Positions 53,581 to 62,984 of a stretch of 64,000 bases of DNA are shown one piece after another. The notes below the pieces were generated by a model. That model did no database searches, was not told where the DNA came from, and saw nothing but the letters and a program-made list of their open reading frames with translations. Position numbers and translations under genes: made by a program. Source of the stretch: Micromonospora radicis (GTDB lineage: Bacteria; Actinomycetota; Actinomycetes; Mycobacteriales; Micromonosporaceae); assembly GCF_003583405.1 (NCBI RefSeq), contig NZ_QXEC01000001.1, forward strand, positions 496,001 through 560,000, read 5' to 3'. How positions within the stretch are numbered: the first letter of the stretch is position 1; the number at the start of each line of letters is the position of its first letter.

Positions 53581-53805
53581 CTAGCTAGTCACGGCGGCGA
53601 GCCGGCGCCGCGCCGTGGCGGTGCTGGCCGGCGCGGCGGGTAGCAGCGGTAGCCGGACCGCCGGGGAGGGGATCCGGCCCTGCGCGTGCAGGACCGCCTT
53701 GAGCACGGTCGGGTTGGGCTCGGCGAACAGCGCCGCGGACAGGGCGGCCAGCGACCGCTTCACCGCCGGCCCTCGGCCCACCGGCGGGTGACCGGGCGCC
53801 ATCCG
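53581..53805 (-). pseudogene. dihydrodipicolinate synthase (DapA-like) C-terminal remnant
   Basis: On the minus strand the last about 70 codons read KRSLAALSAALFAEPNPTV, LKAVLHAQGRIPSP and VRLPLLPAAPAST, which match the end of DapA-type aldolases. The catalytic barrel with the Lys and Tyr residues is missing upstream. It is a fragment of an otherwise deleted gene. Confidence 0.6.
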
Positions 53806-53871
53806 CACCGGTGCCCCGGCCCTCGTCGGGGCGGCCGCCACCCATGGCGCGGGCCGGTTACCGTCGCGGCC

Positions 53872-54264
53872 ATGGCAGAGCCGACACCGTTCGCCGCCGG
53901 ACGGGAGGCCGACCTGTACGCCCTCGACGGCGACCGGGTGCTGCGCCGCTACCGCGACGGTGGTGACGTCACCGTCGAGTCCGGCTTCATGGCCCACCTG
54001 CACGCGGCCGGCTTCCCGGTGCCCCGGGTGCACCACGCCGCCGGGCCGGACCTGGTCATGCGGCGGGTGCCCGGCCCGACCCTGCGGCAGCCACTGGCCG
54101 CCGCCGCGGGCGAGCTGATGCGGGCCTACCTGCGGGCGATCCGCGGCCACGCCGAACCGCTGGTCGCCGGGGTGGCGGCGATCCGCGGCACCAACCCCAC
54201 GCTGGGTCGCGCCGAACACGCCCTGCTGCCGGCCGCCACCGCGCTCGTCACCGCCGCCCGATAG
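53872..54264 (+). pseudogene. aminoglycoside phosphotransferase-like gene, internally deleted
   Basis: The 130-residue frame opens with a kinase N-lobe (GREADLYALDGDRVLRRY, AHLHAAGFPVPRVHH, LVMRRVPGPTL), then jumps to a C-terminal helical end (LMRAYLRAIRGHAEPLVAG, AIRGTNPTLGRAEH). The catalytic HGDxxxxN and metal-binding part is absent. It is probably an in-frame deletion remnant. TACCGT lies 7 bases before the start, so the fragment may still be transcribed. Confidence 0.6.
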
Positions 54265-54300
54265 GGTCCGGATCAGCATCCACGCGAATCGGGAGGCGCG

Positions 54301-55785
54301 ATGGTCCCGGGCCACGTCGACGTACTCATCGTGGGCGCCGGGCTGTCCGGGATCGGTGCCGCCTGCCAGCTGCGTCGCCGCTGCCCCGACAAGACCTTCG
54401 CCGTGCTGGAGGCGCGCGAGGCGATCGGCGGCACCTGGGACCTGTTCCGCTATCCGGGCTTACGCTCCGACTCCGACATGTTCACCCTCGGCTACTCGTT
54501 CGCCCCGTGGCGGGCGCCGAAGGCGATCGCCGCCGGCAGCACCATCCTGGACTACCTGCGCCGGGTCGCCGACGAGCACGACGTGACCCGGCACGTCCGG
54601 TTCCGGCACCGGGTGGTGCGCGCCGAGTGGTCCAGCCGGCAGGCCCGCTGGACGGTGCTGGTACGCCGCGACGACACCGCCGAGACGGTCACCCTGACCT
54701 GTGCCTTCCTGTACGCCTGCACCGGCTACTACCGCTACGACACCGGCCACACCCCGCGGTTCACCGGGCAGGAGCGGTTCGCCGGGCGGATCGTGCACCC
54801 GCAGCACTGGCCGGCCGACCTCGACCACGCCGGTCGTACCGTGGTGGTGATCGGCAGCGGCGCCACCGCGGTGACCCTGGTCCCGGCGCTGGCCCGCCGC
54901 GCCGCCCGGGTGACCATGCTGCAACGCTCACCCACCTACGTGCTGGCGTTGCCCGCCCGCGACGCGCTCGCCGACCGGCTGCGCCGCCACCTGCCGGCGG
55001 GCTGGGCGTACCGGCTGATCCGGTCGAAGAACGTCCTGCTGCTGACGGCGAACTACCAGCTCAGCCGGCGCGCGCCCGGGCTGGTACGCCGGCTGCTGCG
55101 CCGGTCGGTGGCCCGGCGGCTGCCGGCCGGCTTCGACGTGGACCGCCACTTCGCCCCCCGCTACGACCCCTGGGACCAACGGTTGTGCGTCGACCCCGAC
55201 GGGGAGTTGTTCGCCGCGCTGGCCGACGGGCGTGCCGAGGTGGTCACCGACACCGTCGACCGGTTCACCGCGGACGGCATCCGGCTGACCTCCGGCGCGC
55301 ACCTGCCGGCCGACGTGGTGGTCACCGCCACCGGCCTCGAACTGCTCGCCCTGGGCGGGATGACGCTGCGGGTGGACGACGTGGACGTCGACCTGCCGCG
55401 GACCGTCGCGTACAAGGGCCTGATGCTCTCCGGCGTACCGAACTTCGCGATGACCCTCGGCTACACCAACGCCTCCTGGACCCTCAAGGCCGACCTGGTC
55501 GCCGGGTACGTGTGCCGGCTGCTGCGCCACCTGGACCGCACCGGCACGCGGGTGGTCACCCCGCTCGCCCCGACCGACGGGTACCGCGCCCCGCTGATCG
55601 GTCTCAGCTCCGGGTACGTGCGGCGAGGCGTGGCGGCCCTGCCCCGGCAGGGCCGGCGGGCACCCTGGCGGCTGCACCAGAACTACCCGCTCGACCTGCT
55701 GCGGTTGCGGTACGGGCGGCTCACCGACCCCGGCGTCCGGTTCAGCCGGGCCGACTCGGCACCACGGAGGTCCGTCGATGCGTAG
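54301..55785 (+). CDS. flavin-containing monooxygenase (Baeyer-Villiger-like)
   Basis: 494 residues. The FAD site VDVLIVGAGLSGIGAACQL is at about 6-24, a GTW motif (GGTWDLFRYPG) follows, and the NADPH site VVVIGSGATAVTL lies near 180-192. This matches EthA-like flavin monooxygenases. GGGAGG lies 6 bases before ATG 54301. It overlaps the SDR gene by 8 bases, so the two act together, perhaps on a ketone or alcohol. Confidence 0.83.
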   Translation: MVPGHVDVLIVGAGLSGIGAACQLRRRCPDKTFAVLEAREAIGGTWDLFRYPGLRSDSDMFTLGYSFAPWRAPKAIAAGSTILDYLRRVADEHDVTRHVRFRHRVVRAEWSSRQARWTVLVRRDDTAETVTLTCAFLYACTGYYRYDTGHTPRFTGQERFAGRIVHPQHWPADLDHAGRTVVVIGSGATAVTLVPALARRAARVTMLQRSPTYVLALPARDALADRLRRHLPAGWAYRLIRSKNVLLLTANYQLSRRAPGLVRRLLRRSVARRLPAGFDVDRHFAPRYDPWDQRLCVDPDGELFAALADGRAEVVTDTVDRFTADGIRLTSGAHLPADVVVTATGLELLALGGMTLRVDDVDVDLPRTVAYKGLMLSGVPNFAMTLGYTNASWTLKADLVAGYVCRLLRHLDRTGTRVVTPLAPTDGYRAPLIGLSSGYVRRGVAALPRQGRRAPWRLHQNYPLDLLRLRYGRLTDPGVRFSRADSAPRRSVDA

Positions 55786-56641
55786 GTTCGACTTCACCGG
55801 CGGCACCGCCGTGGTGACCGGTGCCGCCGGTGGGATCGGCGCCGCCCTGGCCGACGGGCTGGCCCGGCGGGGCAGCGACCTGGTCCTGCTGGACCGGGAC
55901 GCGGCCCGGCTCGACGGCGTGGCCGATCGGATCCGCGCCACCGGCCGGACGGTGTGGACCCACCAGGTCGACCTGTCCGACGCGGGCGCCACCGCGGCCG
56001 TCGCCGACCTGGTCCGCGACCGGCATCCCCGGCTCCGGCTGCTGGTCAACAACGCCGGAGTGGCGCTCGGTGGCCGCTTCGACGAGGTGACCTTCGACGA
56101 GTTCAGCTGGGTCGTCGAGGTGAACTTCCGGGCGGTGGCCCAGCTGACCCACGCGCTGCTGCCGGCGCTGCGCGCCGAGCCCGGCGCCCACCTGGTCAAC
56201 GTCAGCAGCCTGTTCGGCCTGATCGCGCCGCCCGGCCAGGTCGCCTACGCGGCCAGCAAGTTCGCGGTGCGCGGCTTCACCGAGGCGCTGCGGCACGAAC
56301 TCGCCGTCGACGGCATCGGCGTGACCTGCGTGCATCCCGGCGGGGTGCGGACCCGCATCGCCGCCGACGCCCGGGTGGGCAGCGGGGTGGACCGGGTGCG
56401 CTACGAGGACGGCCGGCGGCGGTTCGAGCGGCTGCTCACCATCGACCCGGCGACCGCCGCCGAGGCGATCCTGCGCGGCGTGACCCGCCGCCGCCCGCGG
56501 GTACTGATCGGCTGGTCGGCCCGGCTGCCGGAGCTGCTGGCCCGGATCGCGCCGGCCGGCCACGGCCGGCTGCTGACCGCCCTCGGCCGTGCCGAGGCCC
56601 GGCGCGCCGATCCGGCCGCGCGGGCCCGGACGCCGGTGTGA
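55778..56641 (+). CDS. short-chain dehydrogenase
   Basis: 287 residues. The classic SDR motifs are present: VVTGAAGGIGAALAD, NNAGVALGG, VNVSSLFG and the YAASK active site. The C-terminal extension (about 190-287) is Arg-rich. It overlaps the monooxygenase gene. It may interconvert the alcohol and ketone substrate of the monooxygenase. Confidence 0.87.
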   Translation: MRRFDFTGGTAVVTGAAGGIGAALADGLARRGSDLVLLDRDAARLDGVADRIRATGRTVWTHQVDLSDAGATAAVADLVRDRHPRLRLLVNNAGVALGGRFDEVTFDEFSWVVEVNFRAVAQLTHALLPALRAEPGAHLVNVSSLFGLIAPPGQVAYAASKFAVRGFTEALRHELAVDGIGVTCVHPGGVRTRIAADARVGSGVDRVRYEDGRRRFERLLTIDPATAAEAILRGVTRRRPRVLIGWSARLPELLARIAPAGHGRLLTALGRAEARRADPAARARTPV

Positions 56642-56672
56642 GCGACGGTCCGCTTCCGGCACCTCACCGTCG

Positions 56673-56845
56673 GCCGACCAGGCGTTCCACGCCACCATCG
56701 TCGACGCGGCCGGCAACGAGATCCTCGCCGAGCTTTACCAGCGGCTGCGTGACCGGCAACTGCGGATGGGGGAAACCACCTTGCGGCTCTCCCCGCGCTG
56801 GGCGCAGATGGCGCTGACCGAGCACGCCGTCGTCGACCCGGGCGG
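56673..56845 (+). pseudogene. FCD-domain regulator remnant
   Basis: A short plus-strand stretch reads ADQAFHATIVDAAGNEILAE, then LYQRLRDRQLRMGETTLRLS and LTEHAVV, which matches the FCD ligand domain of a FadR-type regulator. There is no DNA-binding domain and no start. The remaining bases of 56642-56988 show nothing else. Confidence 0.55.
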
Positions 56846-56988
56846 GTCGGTCACCGCCCGGGAGCTGTGCTTATCCGTGCCGTCGGCGGTAGGTTCGCCT
56901 CCGGGAGTGATCGTCGGCGTCGTCGGCTCTCCGGCGACGCCGCGGTACGGCGGCGGCGCGACGTGTCGGCGCGGATGAGGAGGAGAGC

Positions 56989-58074
56989 GTGAGCCAGCAG
57001 GTCAGGGGAGTCATCTCGCGGAGCAAGGGCGCGCCCGTCGAGGTCACCGACATCCTGGTGCCCGACCCCGGTCCCGGCGAGGCGGTGGTACGGGTGCAGT
57101 CCTGCGGGGTCTGCCACACCGACCTGCACTACCGCGAGGGTGGGATCAACGACGACTACCCGTTCCTGCTCGGCCACGAGGCGGCCGGCGTGGTCGAGCA
57201 GGTCGGTGCGGGCGTCGACGCCGTCGCACCCGGCGACTTCGTGGTGCTCAACTGGCGCGCGGTCTGCGGCGTGTGCCGGGCCTGCCGGCGTGGCCGGCCC
57301 TGGTACTGCTTCGCCACCCACAACGCCGCCCAGAAGATGACCCTCACCGACGGCACCGAACTCGCCCCGGCCCTGGGCATCGGCGCGTTCGCCGAGAAGA
57401 CCCTGGTGCACGCCGGGCAGTGCACCAAGGTGGACCCGGCCGCCCGGCCCGCCGCCGTCGGCCTGCTCGGCTGCGGGGTGATGGCCGGGCTCGGCGCGGC
57501 GATGAACACCGGCGGGGTGACCCGCGGCGACTCGGTGGCGGTGATCGGCTGCGGTGGCGTCGGCGACGCGGCGATCGCGGGCGCGGCACTGGCCGGCGCG
57601 ACGACGATCATCGCGGTGGACACCGACTCCCGCAAGCTCGACTGGGCCCGCAGGTTCGGCGCCACCCACACCGTGAACGCCTCCGAGGCCGATCCGGTGA
57701 CGGAGATCCAGGCCGCCACCGGCGGCTTCGGCGCCGACGTGGTGATCGACGCGGTGGGCCGGCCGGAGACCTGGAAGCAGGCCTTCTACGCCCGCGACCT
57801 GGCCGGCACGGTCGTGCTGGTCGGCGTACCCACCCCCGACATGCGGGTCGAACTGCCGCTGCTGGACGTCTTCGGCCGGGGCGGGGCGTTGAAGTCCAGC
57901 TGGTACGGCGACTGCCTGCCCAGCCGCGACTTCCCCATGCTCACCGAGCTGTACCTGCAGGGCCGTCTGGACCTGGACGCCTTCGTCACCGAGGAGATCG
58001 GTCTGGACGGGGTCGAGGAGGCGTTCGCCCGGATGCACCGGGGCGACGTGCTGCGTTCGGTGGTGGTGTTCTGA
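56989..58074 (+). CDS. mscR: S-(hydroxymethyl)mycothiol dehydrogenase
   Basis: 361 residues, a zinc alcohol dehydrogenase of class III type. [13 protein letters not shown] and [11 protein letters not shown] hold catalytic zinc ligands; [15 protein letters not shown] the structural zinc Cys; [15 protein letters not shown] the NAD site. It oxidises the formaldehyde adduct of mycothiol, an actinobacterial thiol. It overlaps the next MBL gene by TGATG. GAGGAGGAG lies just before GTG 56989. Confidence 0.87.
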   Translation: MSQQVRGVISRSKGAPVEVTDILVPDPGPGEAVVRVQSCGVCHTDLHYREGGINDDYPFLLGHEAAGVVEQVGAGVDAVAPGDFVVLNWRAVCGVCRACRRGRPWYCFATHNAAQKMTLTDGTELAPALGIGAFAEKTLVHAGQCTKVDPAARPAAVGLLGCGVMAGLGAAMNTGGVTRGDSVAVIGCGGVGDAAIAGAALAGATTIIAVDTDSRKLDWARRFGATHTVNASEADPVTEIQAATGGFGADVVIDAVGRPETWKQAFYARDLAGTVVLVGVPTPDMRVELPLLDVFGRGGALKSSWYGDCLPSRDFPMLTELYLQGRLDLDAFVTEEIGLDGVEEAFARMHRGDVLRSVVVF

Positions 58075-58703
58075 TGCCGGCCCGCGTCGAGCACACCGTC
58101 ACCTCCGGCACCTTCTCCCTGGACGGGCAGACCTTCGACGTCGACAACAACGTCTGGGTCGTCGGTGACGACACCGAGTGCGTGGTCGTCGACGCCCCGC
58201 ACGACGTGGACGCCATCCTGAAGCTGGTGGCCGGGCGCCGGGTGGTCGCGATTGTCGCCACCCACGCCCACGACGACCACGTCCGGGTGGCCCCGCAGCT
58301 GTCCCGGGCCACCGGCGCGCCGGTCCTGCTGCACCCCGCCGACCGGGTGCTGTGGGACATGGTGCACCCCGACGAGGCGCCGGGCGGCCACCTCGGCGAC
58401 GGCCAGCGGATCGAGGTCGGCGGCGCCACCCTGACCGTGCTGCACACCCCTGGACACAGCCCCGGCGCCTGCTGCCTGTACGCGCCCACGCTCGGCGTCG
58501 TCTTCACCGGCGACACGCTGTTCGCCGGTGGCCCGGGTGCCACCGGCCGCTCGTTCAGCGACTTCGGCACGATCGTCGACTCGATCCGCGACCGGCTGCT
58601 CACCCTGCCGCCGCAGACCGTCGTGCACACCGGGCACGGTGACAGCACCACCATCGGCGCCGAGGCGCCGCAGCTGCCGCAGTGGCTGGCCCGGGGACAC
58701 TGA
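58074..58703 (+). CDS. MBL-fold hydrolase paired with mycothiol dehydrogenase
   Basis: 209 residues. VATHAHDDHVRV, HTPGHSPGACC and TGDTLFAGG form the metal site. It starts one base inside the stop of mscR. In many actinobacteria this gene is the regular neighbour of mscR (Rv2260 beside Rv2259 in M. tuberculosis), so it may hydrolyse the S-formylmycothiol produced; that activity is an inference. A strong terminator follows. Confidence 0.83.
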   Translation: MPARVEHTVTSGTFSLDGQTFDVDNNVWVVGDDTECVVVDAPHDVDAILKLVAGRRVVAIVATHAHDDHVRVAPQLSRATGAPVLLHPADRVLWDMVHPDEAPGGHLGDGQRIEVGGATLTVLHTPGHSPGACCLYAPTLGVVFTGDTLFAGGPGATGRSFSDFGTIVDSIRDRLLTLPPQTVVHTGHGDSTTIGAEAPQLPQWLARGH

Positions 58704-58713
58704 CCGACCGACC

Positions 58714-58757
58714 GGGCGGGCCGGCGCACCGGGAATCCGGGTGGCGCCGGCCCGCCC
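58714..58757 (+). terminator. terminator after the mycothiol operon
   Basis: A 14-bp perfect outer stem (58714-58727 with 58744-58757) with a further inner CCGG pairing, 11 bases after the stop. Confidence 0.7.
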
Positions 58758-58777
58758 GCCCCGGCGAGACTGCGCCG

Positions 58778-59878
58778 GTGCCCGCACCGCGACCGACCCT
58801 GACCCCGGCCCAACGGGCCGCCCTGCGCCACGTCCGCGCGGTGGCGCGGCGCGACCGCCCCGCCGCGCTGGCGGCCGTCGGCCGGGCGCTCGCCGGTTCG
58901 GCGTACGACCCGGCGAGCCTCCTCGCGGCGGTCACCGGGTCGGGTCGGGTCACCCTGAACTTCCATCCCGACCGGCTGCTCACCGACGGCCGGTCGGTCG
59001 CCGAGGCGCTCGCCGCCGAGGGGCGCTACCGCAGCCAGTTCGAGACGGGCATCTCCAACGGTGGTCTGACCGCGTACCCGGGCGGTGACCGGGACCGCTG
59101 GGAGCGGCGCCTGTTCGGCGGCGCGTACCAGCGACCGGGCGTGCCCCCGGCGCAGCGGCCGAAGTACGGCGGTCTGAACCTGCTCGACCATCCCGACGGC
59201 GCCTGCCCCCGGTTCGGCTCCTGCCACCTGCGGCTGCGGCCCGAGGTGCTCGACCGGACCACGTTCTGTCTCGGTGACAGCCACCTCGGCCCGAGCCAGG
59301 TCGGCACCGTCGACGTCTTCGAGCCGGTGCTGGCCGGGCTGCTGACGGCGCTGGCGGCGACCGGTACCTGCCTGGGTCGGTCCGGCACGGACCTGGTCGC
59401 CCTGGTCGCCGCGCCGCGCGGCGGCGGGGACCGGCACGCCCGGGTGCCCCGACCCGTCGGACGGGCTCTCGACGACTACGTCGAGGCCCAGGTGCACGCC
59501 GACGTGGACCTGGGCCGGGACGTGGCGGAGCTGGTGGCCGACCCCTCGTTCCAGGGCACCGCCACCGGGGCGACACTGGCCGCCGCGGCCCGCCGGTACG
59601 GCTTCCCGCTGCGCTGGCACACCGGCTTCACCCTGCCGGTGCACCTGGTCGACGCCGAGTTCCGTGGGCCGGCCATCCCGCCGCTGGCCGCCCGGGTGCA
59701 CGCCGAGTTCGCCCGGCCGGGTGAACCGCTGCACGCGGCGCTGATCGGCCGGGCCGCGGCGTCACTGGTGACCGAGCCGGAACGCTGGGCGGACCGGGGT
59801 CCGCTCGCCGACACCCGGCAGCACCTCAAGCAGCTCTGGCACGTCCTGGTCCGCTTCGGTACGCCGTACCCCGGCTGA
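58778..59878 (+). CDS. DUF3626 protein
   Basis: 366 residues. VTLNFHPDR, YRSQFETGISNGGLTAYPGG, AQRPKYGGLNL, CPRFGSCHLRLRPEVLDRTT and FCLGDSHLGP are the recurring motifs of DUF3626. No signal peptide. The conserved SQFETGISNGG and GDSH motifs suggest an enzyme, but its reaction is not known. The start GTG 58778 has only a weak ribosome site. Confidence 0.75.
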   Translation: MPAPRPTLTPAQRAALRHVRAVARRDRPAALAAVGRALAGSAYDPASLLAAVTGSGRVTLNFHPDRLLTDGRSVAEALAAEGRYRSQFETGISNGGLTAYPGGDRDRWERRLFGGAYQRPGVPPAQRPKYGGLNLLDHPDGACPRFGSCHLRLRPEVLDRTTFCLGDSHLGPSQVGTVDVFEPVLAGLLTALAATGTCLGRSGTDLVALVAAPRGGGDRHARVPRPVGRALDDYVEAQVHADVDLGRDVAELVADPSFQGTATGATLAAAARRYGFPLRWHTGFTLPVHLVDAEFRGPAIPPLAARVHAEFARPGEPLHAALIGRAAASLVTEPERWADRGPLADTRQHLKQLWHVLVRFGTPYPG

Positions 59879-60009
59879 CCTGCCCGGGGCGCCGCGCGCT
59901 GGCGGTGTCCGCGCGACCGGCCGCCGTCGCCGATGTCCGTTTCGTGCCTGGTGGTGGCCGGCCGTCCGGCGTGCGGCGTGAGCCAGGTCGCAGCCTTCGG
60001 GGATAGCGG

Positions 60010-60122
60010 CATTTCCGGAATGACCGACACGTCGGCTGGGTTGTGTCCCCCATAGTGCCGGCTCCCAAACGTGGACCGGCCTGCCTCAGTTCCCCCGAGA
60101 GCGGCTCAACCCCGAGCGGCTC
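60010..60122 (+). promoter_or_regulatory. palindromes in the leader of the transglycosylase-like gene
   Basis: CATTTCCGGAATG (60010-60022) and two GAGC-G-GCTC palindromes (60099-60107 and 60114-60122) precede the start at 60147. They may be regulatory sites or RNA structure. I could not match a known riboswitch. Confidence 0.35.
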
Positions 60123-60146
60123 GTAACGATCGAAAGGGCAACCATC

Positions 60147-60845
60147 GTGAAGCTGGACTTCACTCGATGGCTCCCGGCCATCGCGACGAACCCGAACCGC
60201 AAGACCACGCTGAGCGTGGTGGGCGTGACCGCCCTCGCCGGACTGGCCCTCGGGCCGACCGCCGTCGCCGCACCCGTCACCACCGGCCCGCACGAGGGCG
60301 CTGTCGCGGCGATCGACAGGGCCACTGGCCGGGACGGCGCGGACACCACCGTCGAGTCCGGGCTGACCACCGGTGGCCGCACCGACAGGCCGACCGCCGG
60401 CAAGCCCACCCGCCAGGAGCTGATCCCGTACGGCGTGCAGGGCGCGCAGTCGCGGGTTCCGCTCGACGACGCCCAGCGCCAGAACGCCAAGACCATCATC
60501 GAGGTCGCCAAGAAGACCGGCGTCGGCGAGCGGGGTGCGGTGATCGGCATCGCCACCGCGCTACAGGAGTCGAAGCTGTACAACCTGGGTCACCTGGGCG
60601 CGTCCAACGACCACGACTCGCAGGGGCTGTTCCAGCAGCGTCCGTCGACGGGCTGGGGCAGCGTCGCGCAGATCACCGACCCGGAGTACTCGTCGACCGC
60701 GTTCTTCGAGGCGCTCAAGAACGTCGGCGGGTGGCGGGACATGCCGCTGACCACCGCGGCGCAGACGGTGCAGGTCTCGGCCTACCCGTTCCACTACGCC
60801 CAGTGGGAGGAGCAGTCGGCGGACATCGTCTCCCAGCTGTGGTGA
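60147..60845 (+). CDS. secreted transglycosylase-like cell wall protein
   Basis: 232 residues with GTG start and GAAAGGG upstream. A signal peptide extends to about 42 (ALAGLALGPTAVAAP). The C-terminal part (about 105-232) has IGIATALQESKLYNLGHLGA with a catalytic-type Glu, then SQGLFQQRPSTGWG and a WEEQSADIV end, like actinobacterial transglycosylase/lysozyme-like domains. It probably cuts peptidoglycan outside the cell. Confidence 0.75.
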   Translation: MKLDFTRWLPAIATNPNRKTTLSVVGVTALAGLALGPTAVAAPVTTGPHEGAVAAIDRATGRDGADTTVESGLTTGGRTDRPTAGKPTRQELIPYGVQGAQSRVPLDDAQRQNAKTIIEVAKKTGVGERGAVIGIATALQESKLYNLGHLGASNDHDSQGLFQQRPSTGWGSVAQITDPEYSSTAFFEALKNVGGWRDMPLTTAAQTVQVSAYPFHYAQWEEQSADIVSQLW

Positions 60846-60866
60846 GCTGAGCCGCCAGGAGCGTGA

Positions 60867-60905
60867 CGGATCGGCCGGCCCCGGTACCCGGGGTCGGCCG
60901 ATCCG
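60867..60905. terminator. bidirectional terminator
   Basis: An 18-pair stem with one wobble (60867-60884 with 60888-60905, loop TAC) between the convergent transglycosylase and exporter genes. Confidence 0.75.
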
Positions 60906-60919
60906 CGTCCGTACCCCGC

Positions 60920-62359
60920 TCAGGAACGGTCCGCGGCCGCGTCGCCGCCGGCGCGGTGCCGGCGGATGTCGACGACGGCCACGAGCAGCGCCAGTGTGAT
61001 GATCCCGGCGGAGACCAGCAGGGAGAGTTCGAAGGCCCGCGACCAGGAGTCCCCGGACACCATCGAGAAGAACACCGCCCCCACCACGGCGATGCCGGCC
61101 GCCGAGCCGATCCGCTGGCCCGTCTGGAGCATCCCCGCGCCGCTGCCCGCCTGCGGCACCGGCACCTGCGACAGGGTCAACGTCTGGTTCGGGGCGATCA
61201 CCAGACCGCTGCCGATGCCGGCGAGCAGCAGGGGAGCGGCGGTCACCCAGGGCACCGGGGCGTGTGGCGCCAGCTCGATGGCCAGGGCCACCAGGGCGAG
61301 CCCGACCACCACGGCGAGCAGCCCGACGGCGACCAGCGGCCGGCCGAACCGGTTGACGATCCGCCCGCCCACCGCCGAGGCGACCGCCGAACCGAGTGCG
61401 AACGGGGTGATCGCCAGGCCGGCGACCAGCGCGCTGTAGCCCCGCCCGTTCTGCAGGTACAGCGTGAAGATGAAGAAGATCGCGGTGAAGCCGCCGAAGT
61501 AGACAAGCGCGATCAGCGACCCGAGGGCGTACGACTGCCGCCGGAACAGCCGCACGTCGAACAACGGCGGCCCGTCGCGGGCGTACCGGCGCTCCCAGAG
61601 CACGAAACCGGCCAGCGTGACCAGGCCGACCGGCAGCAGCAGCCACTTGGCCGGGCCGTGCCACTGCTCCCGCTGCACCAGCGGCAGCAGCACCAGGGTC
61701 ACCCCGACACCGAGCAGCAGCACCCCGACCGGATCGGAACGGCGGCGGACCGCCTTGCCCACCGGCCGGTGCGGGACGAGTCGCCAACCGAGGACCACCG
61801 CGACGATCCCGACCGGCACGTTGACGAAGAACACCCACCGCCAGCCGTGCTCCGCGCCGCCCGCGGCGATCAGCAGCCCGCCGAGCAGCGGACCGACGGC
61901 GGTGGAGATGCCGATGGTGGCGCCGAGCAGGCCGAACGGCCGGGCCCGTTCGGACCCCTGGAAGAGTTGCTGGATCATCCCGATCACCTGCGGGTTCACC
62001 AGACCGGCGGCGGCGCCCTGCAACAGCCGGGCGGCGACCAGCCAGGTGGGGGACTGGGCGAGACCGGCCAGCGCGCTGGTCACCGTGAACAGGGCGATGC
62101 CGAACACGAACGCGTTGCGTCGGCCGTGCACGTCACCGAACCGTCCCGCCGGTACCAGCACCAGCCCGAAGGTCAACGCGTAGCCGGACAGCACCCACTG
62201 CAGGTCGGCCGGGGTGGCGTTCAGCGACCGGTCCAGTGACGGGATCGCCACGTTGACGATGCTGATGTCCAGCAGCGTCATGAACGCCGCGACCAGCCCG
62301 ACGCCGAGCGCCTGCCACCGGCGTCGCTGGTCGTACGGCTGGGGGCTGGTCGAACTCAT
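60920..62359 (-). CDS. DHA2-family MFS drug exporter
   Basis: 479 residues with about fourteen helices. TLLDISIVNVAIPSLDRSL near the first helix, GRFGDVHGRRNAF between helices 2 and 3, and a motif C-like GPLLGGLL are typical of the EmrB/QacA type. GGGAGC lies 3-4 bases before ATG 62359. The cargo is unknown; no regulator is adjacent. Confidence 0.87.
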   Translation of the reverse strand: MSSTSPQPYDQRRRWQALGVGLVAAFMTLLDISIVNVAIPSLDRSLNATPADLQWVLSGYALTFGLVLVPAGRFGDVHGRRNAFVFGIALFTVTSALAGLAQSPTWLVAARLLQGAAAGLVNPQVIGMIQQLFQGSERARPFGLLGATIGISTAVGPLLGGLLIAAGGAEHGWRWVFFVNVPVGIVAVVLGWRLVPHRPVGKAVRRRSDPVGVLLLGVGVTLVLLPLVQREQWHGPAKWLLLPVGLVTLAGFVLWERRYARDGPPLFDVRLFRRQSYALGSLIALVYFGGFTAIFFIFTLYLQNGRGYSALVAGLAITPFALGSAVASAVGGRIVNRFGRPLVAVGLLAVVVGLALVALAIELAPHAPVPWVTAAPLLLAGIGSGLVIAPNQTLTLSQVPVPQAGSGAGMLQTGQRIGSAAGIAVVGAVFFSMVSGDSWSRAFELSLLVSAGIITLALLVAVVDIRRHRAGGDAAADRS

Positions 62360-62420
62360 CGTGCTCCCGTCGCTCGGGCGCGGTCCCGTCCGCCGGGCAA
62401 CGTACGTCCGGCGGCGCCCG

Positions 62421-62657
62421 TCACGCCAGCTGCTGCGCGCAGAACCGGGGACCGAAGTCGAGCCCAGCCATCGGCGAGTCCTCCCGGTGCAGCAGGTTCT
62501 TCTCGGTGAGCAGATGCAGCGGGGTCTGCAACTGCTCCTCGGTGAGGCCGCACTCCTGAGCGATCATGTCCGGGTACGGCACCTGCCCGCGTGCCTCCAG
62601 GGCCGCCACCGCGTCGTAAACCCGAGCCTCGACGTCCGACAGCTGCACCTGACGCAT
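62421..62657 (-). CDS. small winged-helix-like protein
   Basis: 78 residues. VQLSDVEARVYDAVAALEAR, YPDMIAQECGLTEEQLQTPL and a hydrophobic strand look like a small winged helix. GGAGG lies 6 bases before ATG 62657. It carries no other domain. Possible DNA-binding protein, function unknown. Confidence 0.65.
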   Translation of the reverse strand: MRQVQLSDVEARVYDAVAALEARGQVPYPDMIAQECGLTEEQLQTPLHLLTEKNLLHREDSPMAGLDFGPRFCAQQLA

Positions 62658-62984
62658 GGTGTCCTCCTCGCACTCGACCCGCCCGACCCAGGCGGCCTGC
62701 GCCGCGCGGTTACCCCCTGCGCCAACGAAGATTCCCCAGCACCCTCTCCCTCTCCCTCTCCCTCTCCCGCCTCCACTCCCGTCGATCATGCAACTTCGGT
62801 CGCCGTTACGACCGTTATGGCAGTCTATGCCCCGACCGGATCTCCATGATCGACGGTCCCGGGCCCCCGGGGTGAGGGATGTTATCCAGGATCCTAGGAT
62901 GCTTTAGCGGGTGTGGGGCGCAGCCGGTGGGGGTAGGGCGATCGGGGAGAACCGGATCGACTCGACCCGCACGAGGAGACGTCC
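62658..62984. other. 327-base gap with purine-tract repeat
   Basis: Holds the CCCTCT repeat at 62742-62768, an AGGATCCT palindrome near 62888 and a weak SigB-like GTGT-N16-GGGTAG (62911-62936) ahead of the stress SDR. No gene was recognised. Confidence 0.4.
62742..62768 (-). repeat. (CCCTCT)4CCC repeat, perfect G-quadruplex motif on the minus strand
   Basis: Four CCCTCT units plus CCC. On the minus strand this reads five GGG runs separated by AGA loops, the ideal G-quadruplex pattern, and is also a mirror repeat able to form a triplex. It lies about 85 bases upstream of the winged-helix gene. Confidence 0.8.
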
